Assembly: GCF_963576545.1 (NCBI RefSeq)
Contig: NC_083658.1
Span: 11,524,428 to 11,588,427 of the forward strand
Direction of reading: 5' to 3'
Source: Limanda limanda
Taxonomy: Eukaryota; Chordata; Actinopteri; Pleuronectiformes; Pleuronectidae
DNA length: 64,000 bases
The position numbers and the translations under genes are program-made. This document shows positions 56,985-64,000 of the stretch, in pieces (position 1 is the stretch's first letter; the number at the start of each line of letters is the position of its first letter). The notes beneath the pieces were generated by a model. It was not told where the DNA came from. It worked only from the letters and a program-made list of their open reading frames with translations, and did not search any database.

Positions 56985-57040
56985 TTTATCCAAAGCGACT
57001 TACGATAAGTGCATTCAACTATAAGGTTACGAACACAGAA
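56985..57040. repeat. Dispersed fish repeat
   Basis: CTTTTATCCAAAGCGACTTA and AAGTGCATTCAAC mark the family also seen at 21611 and 29960. Confidence 0.55.
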
Positions 57041-57149
57041 CAGCGTGAATCATGTGTGTAAATGTACTAAACACCACAAAAAATAAACCTGGCCTCAGTC
57101 AAATACTTATCCCATATGAATTAACCGCTGCTCACGTCACCCGCTCGCG

Positions 57150-58285
57150 TCATCAGCTGATGGACTCGTCCAATCAGAGCCTCGTAAACGCCGTGCACCA
57201 GCGTCGAGTGTCCCGCAGACAGGAAGCGGGTCGTGTTTAAACTTGTCCCGTACGAGTGACTCTGTCTTCGGGGTAAATAACTTGCTGAAGTCGACACGAC
57301 GCTGTTCCCTGGAGGAGAAGATGAGTGCGTGTGGAGGCAGAGCCGCGGGCCCGGTGTGGACGAGTCGAGGCGGAGAAGACGGGCGCACAGTCCCTGAGTT
57401 ACGGTGAGCTAGAGCCGCCATGCTAACCACTAAGCTAACCCTACATCTGAAAGCATGTCCGCCACTTTGGGATAGCGAGAAAGTTGCTTAAATACGAATA
57501 CAGCATCGAGTGCTGGAGCAGATCTAGTGCATGTGTAAATATGTATGAATTACTTAGATGTAACAGTTTGTTCTCGTTAAGTTTTTTCATCAACGTGACT
57601 TTTTTCTGTATGTTTTCACAGCCTCAGCCCCCCCCCCCCCCCTCCACACACACACAAACACAAACAAAGAGGCGTTAGGCTGAGACGCTGAAAGTCCGGA
57701 TTTAAAGTGCAGAAAATTAAGCCATTGAATGTAAGTAACTGTTTATGAATTGTTTTTGTGTTTTTTTGCTGTGGATCTTCCAACGGTGATGCAGCGCGGC
57801 TATTTCCGTTTATTAATAATAAAGTCATGTTACATGTGTTGTTTTCCAGCTGCCTGTCCATGACGTACAAAGACACACTATGAGCCAGTATGATCCGACC
57901 AGACCTTACATCAGCATTGAGGAGTTGTTGGAGAAGAAAGAGGGTAAGGTTATATTCATTAAATAATTTTCCAGTTACATGTAAAGGTGTATGTTGTAAT
58001 TGAACTGTGCTAATTTTACTGAATGTGTTTACAGCTGATTGAAGCGGGACAGATGACATGGATCCATCCTTCCACAGCCAGGAGTGCACCGACCTGTGTC
58101 CCACACTTCATATAAGACTGGAAGCTACACTGATCTCACAGCTACACACCACAGACGTCTACACACTGGAGAAGAGTCCCACAAAGAAGTCATGACCCAG
58201 AGGCTGCAGAGAAACATTTCAAGCCTCATCTGAGTTTTTGTACAATATTTTTGCTGTATGTAAATAAAGCTTTCACTCCATATAT
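57150..58285 (+). ncRNA. Candidate small spliced transcription unit
   Basis: A GC-rich start region with TCCAATCAGAG is followed by a candidate exon ending ACG at 57403 with donor GTGAGC. An exon 57850-57943 has acceptor TTTTCCAG and donor GTAAGG. A last exon from 58035 has acceptor TTTACAG and a poly(A) signal AATAAA at 58263-58268. An optional exon at about 57621-57728 has TTTTCACAG and GTAAGT. Joining the last two main exons gives a 23-residue frame from the ATG at 57880 (MSQYDPTRPYISIEELLEKK, then EAD and a stop at 58042). I do not recognise it. It could be a small-protein gene, a truncated gene or a long non-coding RNA; the type is a placeholder. Confidence 0.4.
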
Positions 58286-58856
58286 ACCTTGTTCACATTT
58301 GTTCCCTGTACAATATGTTCACCTATAACATCAAGCATCACATGAATGTTTAGTTTTAATTAACTGCAGTGCTTTTGGTAAAGGCTTACTTATAAATAAT
58401 AATAAATATTAATATATACATTTTTATTATAAATATTGTGTGGGAGGGGCTTACCCCACGTGCGGAATGCTGTGACCCCACGTGTGCACTGCAATGACCC
58501 ATAAGGTGACCAATAGCAACACTTCTACCAACCAATCACGAGTGACATTAGTTTCGAGGGTCTGTGGTTTCCTCCAATGGTGAGTAGAGAGAGGTTCTAG
58601 CCAGCGGCTGGACTCCGATTCATATGCTAATTAGATCACACGTCGCGATCGGTCCGCGAGGCTCAGCGAGCTCCCCCGCGGCTCTCTCCTTTGTTCTCCA
58701 AATCCCCCTTAAGGTCCGCAAACGCCGATAGACCCACCTTGTCTTCACTGGCGAACGCCGAGGTAACATCATGGAAACAGTTGGTTACAGCAGGGGATTA
58801 GGCCTGTCCGTAGAGGTTCACTGTGACAATAATACTGCTTTTCGTCTAGTGCTCGG
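58286..58856. other. Spacer before the H4 pseudogene
   Basis: Contains GC-rich stretches, two CCAAT/ATTGG-like motifs near 58531 and 58576 and no recognised gene. Confidence 0.4.
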
Positions 58857-58861
58857 TGTGT

Positions 58862-58877
58862 GAATCTTAAAAGAGCC
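58862..58877 (-). pseudogene. Decayed histone 3' stem-loop
   Basis: Minus-strand GGCTCTTTTAAGATTC. Two substitutions relative to the perfect hairpins elsewhere in the window break two of six base pairs. Confidence 0.85.
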
Positions 58878-58905
58878 GTTGTTGTTAAGCTGTTGTAAAG
58901 TGAGT

Positions 58906-59217
<312 letters not shown>

Positions 59218-59621
59218 CTTGTTCAATTAGATGAGATCTAGTCAATGAGTTCTCCGCGGGAACCACAGCTATTCATAGCTTGAATGAGGACCTGATAGAA
59301 GACCGAGGCCGCCGCCTTCCTCCTCTGTTGATCCTCATGGCGGCTGAGAATTAAGTCTATTGTGCGCTAGCGCCTCCACAGGTTTGGATGTAGGACGGTA
59401 GATATTAAAGTCTGACTCTTTACCAGTTGTGTGTATTAGTAGGATTAGGACTCTAGTACGTTTTCATCAAGTAGGAGTAGTGCCTGTGAAAAACGCTTTC
59501 TTGATAGTTTTATGAAACATGCCCATTTATTATTAGTCCGCGGTGACAGTGTGACTATGTTCATCTTTCATTTGGTAACCTTGGATACTGACCAGTTTTA
59601 AAAGCACCTCATGTATGCTTG
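59218..59621. repeat. H4 upstream region, right copy
   Basis: Matches about 2664-3455, with deletions, up to CATGTATGCTTG, where the solo LTR is inserted. Confidence 0.8.
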
Positions 59622-60641
59622 TGTTAGGGATTTCAAATTTTAGTTTCTCTCTGTGTCTGACAGAATTCCAACCAAAGCTAGAGGTAGTTTTAGCTAGATA
59701 TTAGGCATTGGTACAAATGATTTAATTTTAACCTTTTCCTTCCTAGGGTTTAATCTACAAATTAAGAATGAATGTTTCACTGGTTCTCATTTCGCTTTCT
59801 GTATTAAAGCATAATTTTCCTTAGCCGTATTCAACATCAGACAGAGTTCATGGAGCTGTCTCTTCTGGGGCAAAGTCAGTATGACATTGTTTAGTTTCGA
59901 GGATGCGAATGTTTACACAGTCAGGATTGTTTTGATGAAGCAGAAACACAATAATAGTTTCTCCAATTACAATGGCACTCACTCTTTGCAATAAAGGCGG
60001 GAGGGGAGGTAGGAGCAGTTTGAGTCAGGTATAATACCTTTTACAAATCATTATTTTAAACCTTTCTCTTAAACTATTTAATATTTGGAAGCTAGCATTT
60101 GCTAGCAATGTATGTGCGTCACAACGGTCGTCAGTCTCACAGCTATCTTGATAGGAGAGTCTAGAGAGAGTTTGTTATGTTTCATTTGGTGCTGCCAAGA
60201 TGGCTGGAGCATGACATTTTTCTACTCAAGGCAAAATTATGAGACAACATCAGATTAGCTGGATAGAGTTGCCTAGCAACCGGCAGAGTAGCGTAGGAGC
60301 GCATGACAGAGAGCTGCTGCTATGTCACTTCCTGGATTCGGGGACAAGACGCGTAGGACTGCGGCTGGACCAATAAGGGAGATCCAAAGTGATGGTGATC
60401 CCGGTGACACCCCTCCAATATTTTTTAACCAATCACATCAAATCTGTTGTTATAATTATATCAAACCCCTGCTGTTCAGCGCCATTGTCAACTTCCTACT
60501 GCTAACTTAATTAGCATAGACTGTGATAATTGTCCATAGCTATGAATAACTCATCATTGTATCTTTAAATAAAACAGTTGATTGAACCAAAACCTTGGAT
60601 CGGCTTCTCTCATATTTAAGGATAAACAAACACGCCTGACA
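59622..60641. mobile_element. Solo LTR, probably of an endogenous retrovirus-like element
   Basis: 1020 bp beginning TGTTAGGG and ending CCTGACA, flanked by CTTG on both sides (59618-59621 and 60642-60645). The left block near 3450 has the uninterrupted ATGCTTGACAGTG, so the empty site has one CTTG. TG...CA ends, a 4-bp target duplication, AATAAA near 60566 and no coding region indicate a solo LTR left by LTR-LTR recombination. The family is inferred from form only. A related fragment lies at 38717-39125. Confidence 0.82.
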
Positions 60642-60764
60642 CTTGACAGTGTTGTTGATTACAAACTGTCATTCTGCTGGATTATATTTTACTACATTCA
60701 TCTGGTTTCATTTGCAGATATGGACCTCGGATAAAATGGTCATGGTTTTGTGGTGACATCCTTA

Positions 60765-60857
60765 AAGTCGTATTTTCATCCCCCGCCACCTGAAGCTGCC
60801 TGTCAACAATGACGAGGAGTTCAACAAACTTCTGGGCAGAGTGACCATCTGTCAACT
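60765..60857 (+). pseudogene. Histone H2A relic (right copy)
   Basis: One frame reads [20 protein letters not shown], then [10 protein letters not shown], clearly the central H2A region with several replacements. Nothing on either side resembles H2A. Orthologous to the relic at 6955-7050. Confidence 0.82.
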
Positions 60858-61101
60858 TTGTCTTTCCTTTCCTACCTTTGATTCATGAGTTAAAATCTAT
60901 GAGATCGACAGCAACACTGTTGTTGTGGTTTTGCTATGAGCTTGGATGGGGGTGATTGAAGGGGTGGGGTGTGTTTTTTTTTATCATTGTGAGAATTGAA
61001 AGTACTCTGTTTTATAGAGCTTGTATAAAAAGTAATACATAAATCAAGTATGTCTGAATGGTTACAATTACATGTTTACATGCTACAATTTACACAAACA
61101 C
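60858..61101. other. Histone spacer, right copy
   Basis: Matches about 7051-7310 up to the LINE insertion; no gene. Confidence 0.7.
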
Positions 61102-62006
61102 AGCTGACACAGCTGAGCGTGCCTGAGCCCACCTGCAGGTGGATCACTAACTTCCTGACTGACAGGAAGCAGCGCGTGAGGCTGTGCAAGCTTGTCTCTG
61201 AGTCCCGGTCCATCAGCACTGGAGCCCCACAAGGTTGTGTGCTCTCCCCTCTTCTCTTCTCCCTCTACACCAACAACTGCACCTCCAGCCATCCCTCTGT
61301 CAAACTCCTGAAGTTTGCAGACGACACGACCCTTATCGGATTAATCACCAATGGAGACGAAGCCACCTACAGAGAGGAAGTCGACAGCCTGGCTTCCTGG
61401 TGCAGCCAGAACCACCTGGAGCTGAACGCTTTAAAAACTGTAGAGATGGTAGCAGACTTCAGGAGGAGCCCAGCCCAAACCGCCCCCCTCAGCCTGTGCG
61501 ACTCCCCAATTAAAACAGTGGAGTCTTCCAGATTCCTGGCGAGTATCATTGCACAGGACTTGAGGTGGGCGGAGAACATCACCTCCATCATCAAGAAGGC
61601 CCAGCAGAGGATGTTCTTCCTGCGGCAACTGAGGAAATTCAACATGCAGCAGAAAGTGATGGTTGAGTTTTACACAGCCATCATCGAGTCCATCCTCACC
61701 TTATCAATCAGCGTCTGGTTCGCTGCCTCCACTGCCAAGGACAAGGGCAGACTGCAGCGGGTCATAAGGTCAGCTGAGAAGGTCATTGGCTGCGACCTGC
61801 CGGCTCTCCTAGACCTGTTCCACTCCAGGACCAGTAAGAGGGCAGGCAAGATCATTGCTGATCCTTCCCATCCCGGTCACCACCTATTCCAGAGACTTCC
61901 CTCCGGGAAAATGTTCCGGGCCATCAGGACTAAAACCTCTCGCCATCTGAACAGTTTTTTCCCCGTGGCAGTGGGGCTCACAAACAAGCCCCCTGCATCA
62001 CACTGA
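61102..62006 (+). CDS. Rex1-like LINE RT, C-terminal part
   Basis: A single open frame starting inside the RT palm: STGAPQGCVLSPLLFSLYTN, KFADDTTLIGLI with the catalytic DD near 61320, then WCSQNHLELNALKT, KKAQQRMFFLRQLRKFNM, ESILTLSISVWFAASTAKDK and LLPSG-type (RLPSGKMFRAIRTKT) C-terminal motifs. The frame continues into upstream spacer to 61050 only by chance. The endonuclease and RT N-terminus are absent, so it is non-autonomous. No internal stop suggests relatively recent insertion. Confidence 0.85.
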
Positions 62007-62314
62007 CTCTGCATCACACTGACTCTACCCCACCAGCCCCCCCCCCTGCACATAATTTATAATTTATAACTTATATATTACTGGCACTATCACCAATCTC
62101 TGCACCTTCGCACAGCACGTGCTCATAACTCTGTTACTCTGTTACTGTATATATGTATATACTTTATTCTATATTATTTTATTTTATTCTATTTCTTATA
62201 TATTGTTGTTTTTTATATTGTTGTTTTATGTTCAGTGCACCAATGACACCAAGGCAATTTCCTGTATGTGCAAACATACCTGGCAAATAAAATAATTCTG
62301 ATTCTGATTCTGAG
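61102..62314 (+). mobile_element. Rex1-like LINE, 5'-truncated
   Basis: Borders are set by comparison with 7295-7330, which lacks it; about 8 bp of target are also missing here. The 3' end has AATAAAATAATTCTG followed by ATTCTG repeats, a short tandem tail typical of CR1/Rex-group elements. The 5' end is truncated within the RT domain. The Rex1 assignment is tentative. Confidence 0.8.
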
Positions 62315-63205
62315 ACTGCACAAGTGTGTACATTCTGGATACACAGAGTGTTTGTTGACACTAAGGCCTTCATTTGTTATATGAATGTGTTATTGGCCAT
62401 GAAAATATGAGAAGACTTGATCTATTGATCAATAGGTAACATATTGACAGGTTAACAGAACTTTCTCACACATGGGTCAACTAGTTTTTCAGAAACGTTT
62501 GCCATGATTTAATGATTATTTTACACAGATACTGATTACCATAATCTACAGAAACCTGTATCACAGTGTTAATATGATGAGCAAAAGTTGGTATTTACTA
62601 AGTAGAGAATTTGCTGATTCCAGTAAAGCTTAAACATTTTCTGGAAAATAAATGATGGAACCTGTTGACTTTTTGTATTAAATGAGATAAATGTGCCACA
62701 ATATTAAAATAATCATCGCTTGAAGTGAATATTTGATCAAATTGACAAATTCAACATGGATATGAACTGTAGCGGCAATGACTCTCCAGCAACCTCAGCA
62801 TGAAACGTCGAGGCTCTGATAGGAAGTCTGGCTCAACTTCACCAGGAGCCTCGGCCATCAGCGGTGTGTTTGCTGCCTGCACAATTACTTGACTTTATTA
62901 CAAAGGGATCATCAGCAGGTGCTTGTTTGTACTCGGTCTCTCTGAACAAACATGTGGAGCAGCTGAGAAACGGGTTTTGGTGGAGCTGTGGTGCTTTTGA
63001 ACTTATTTTAGGAGAGAAACTAGTGGGAAAAGCCGCTGAGCAGCGCTGCTCACCGCGGTGAACGGGTCGTGTTTGGAGACTCCACCGACAAAATGCAGAG
63101 AGCATCAGAGCTCATCATGAGTTCAATTTGAAGACAGATAAGTCTGTTACCTGCTGCCTCACTGTCAGCCTCCAGCACCGCTCACCCACTGACTTTTCAC
63201 TTGTT
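62315..63205. other. H1 upstream spacer, right copy
   Basis: Closely matches about 7319-8200 of the left block. No gene recognised. Confidence 0.7.
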
Positions 63206-63219
63206 TATGAGTGAAGCGA

Positions 63220-63226
63220 AAACACA
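63220..63226 (+). promoter_or_regulatory. H1 box (AAACACA)
   Basis: AAACACA lies about 160 bp before the H1 start codon. The H1 box is the characteristic element of replication-dependent H1 promoters. The corresponding segment is deleted in the left copy. Confidence 0.6.
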
Positions 63227-63382
63227 AGTGTCTCGGCGTTCACACTGCACATAGGAGCCACGGCTCGACTGAGTCTTCACGGTTCTAATGGTGTGTTCAA
63301 GTACCGCCTACAGATCAGGACTCTTCATCAGTCCTGTAACTCACACCGATAGTTCGTCGTTGATCTAAACGCAAAGAGAAAG

Positions 63383-64000
63383 ATGGCAGAAGTCGCTCCA
63401 GCTCCAGCTGCCGCCAAGGTTTAAGCGGTCAAGAAGAAGGTCGTGAAAGCGAAGCCCGCCGGCCCCAGCGTCAATGAGCTCATCGTGAAAGCCGTGTCCG
63501 CGTCCAAGGAGCGCAGTGGCGCGTCAGTGTCTGCCCTCAACAAGGCTCTGGCTGCGGTGGTTACGATGTGGAGAAGAACAATTCCCGCGTCAATACCACC
63601 ATCAAGAAGCTGGTGGTCAGCGGGACCCTGGTCCAGACCAAGGGAACCGGGGCCACAGGCTCTTTCAAGATGATCAAGAAGGTGGAGACCAAGGTCCAGA
63701 AGCCTGTGAAGAAGGCCGCTCCCAAGGCGAAGAAGCCCGCCGCCAAGAAACCTGCAGCGGTTAAAAAGCCCAAGGCAGCGGCAGCCAAGAAGCCAGCAGC
63801 CGCTAAAAAGTCCCCGAAGAAGGTGACGAAACCAGCAGCGGCCAAGAAGGTGGCCAAGAGCCCTAAGAAGGTGGCGAAGAGCCCCAAGAAAGTGGCAAAG
63901 AGCCCCAAGAAGGTGGTGAAAAAGGCGCCTGCTGCCAAGAAAGCCCCCGCGAAGAAGGTCGCCAAACCCAAAGCGAAGAAGACAGCAGCCAAGAAGAAGT
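63383..64000 (+). pseudogene. Linker histone H1 pseudogene (right copy), cut by window end
   Basis: Starts MAEVAPAPAAAKV from the ATG at 63383, followed by TAA at codon 14 (63422-63424). The same frame resumes with [20 protein letters not shown], the first part of the winged-helix domain. A 1-nt deletion near 63556 (GCTGCGGTGG against GCTGCCGGAGG in the left copy) shifts the frame. The rest ([20 protein letters not shown], then the Lys/Ala-rich SPKK tail ending TAAKKK) is in the new frame. The stop and 3' stem-loop lie beyond the window. Two independent lesions make it a pseudogene. Confidence 0.93.

Larger units (their letters stand above)
56019..58856. other. 2.8-kb segment absent from the left histone block
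   Basis: Lies exactly between paralogous spacer and H4 sequence. It contains a dispersed repeat copy (about 56985-57040) and a candidate spliced transcription unit (57.1-58.3 kb). Whether it was inserted here or deleted from the left block cannot be decided. I see no transposon termini at its borders. Confidence 0.65.

Noticed and set aside
57621..57728. Coding exon in the small spliced unit
   Set aside because: Splice signals exist, but the sequence is a C run and CA-rich tract with an in-frame stop, so at most an untranslated exon.

Overview
This window is animal nuclear DNA, very probably from a teleost fish. It carries replication-dependent histone genes ending in the metazoan 3' stem-loop, fish-type retroelements (L2, Rex1-like and Tx1-like LINEs, Ty3, Ty1/copia, DIRS), hAT elements and long CA/GT microsatellites. 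No bacterial-style operons are present. All homology calls are by eye; no database search was possible.

Layout. (1) 0-10 kb: left histone block with intact H2B (-), intact H4 (-), an H2A relic and a 5'-truncated H1 (+). It is split by an L2 LINE (3.48-6.87 kb). (2) 10-33.6 kb: gene-poor DNA with non-autonomous hAT elements at 10.9, 17.7 and 28.0 kb, a TTAA-flanked element, microsatellites and repeats rich in nuclear-receptor half-sites. The 10.9-kb hAT carries a fragment of the host gene ADO (2-aminoethanethiol dioxygenase). (3) 33.7-49.1 kb: a transposon nest with a 5S-rRNA-like stretch, a Tx1-like ORF1, a copia element (34.92-40.20 kb) interrupted by an ERV-like LTR remnant and a truncated DIRS element, LINE 3' ends, and a second DIRS element with both termini (43.83-49.10 kb). 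(4) 49.1-64 kb: right histone block with H2A (+), a Ty3/gypsy element, a candidate small spliced gene, an H4 pseudogene, a solo LTR, an H2A relic, a Rex1-like LINE and an H1 pseudogene running to the window edge.

The two histone blocks are paralogous. About 1.75-3.48 plus 6.87-8.77 kb aligns with about 50.8-51.13, 55.71-56.02, 58.86-59.62, 60.64-61.10 and 62.31-64.0 kb. Each copy therefore serves as the empty site for insertions in the other, which fixes the borders of the L2, Rex1-like, Ty3 and solo-LTR insertions. No H3 gene is in the window. Only H2B, left H4 and H2A look translatable; right H4 and both H1 copies are broken by independent lesions.

The most interesting observations are the ADO fragment inside a hAT element, a DIRS element sitting between the promoter-like region and start codon of an unusual H2A gene, the DIRS internal complementary region matching both outer termini, a perfect hairpin created in only one duplicate, and a small spliced unit inside a segment missing from the other duplicate.
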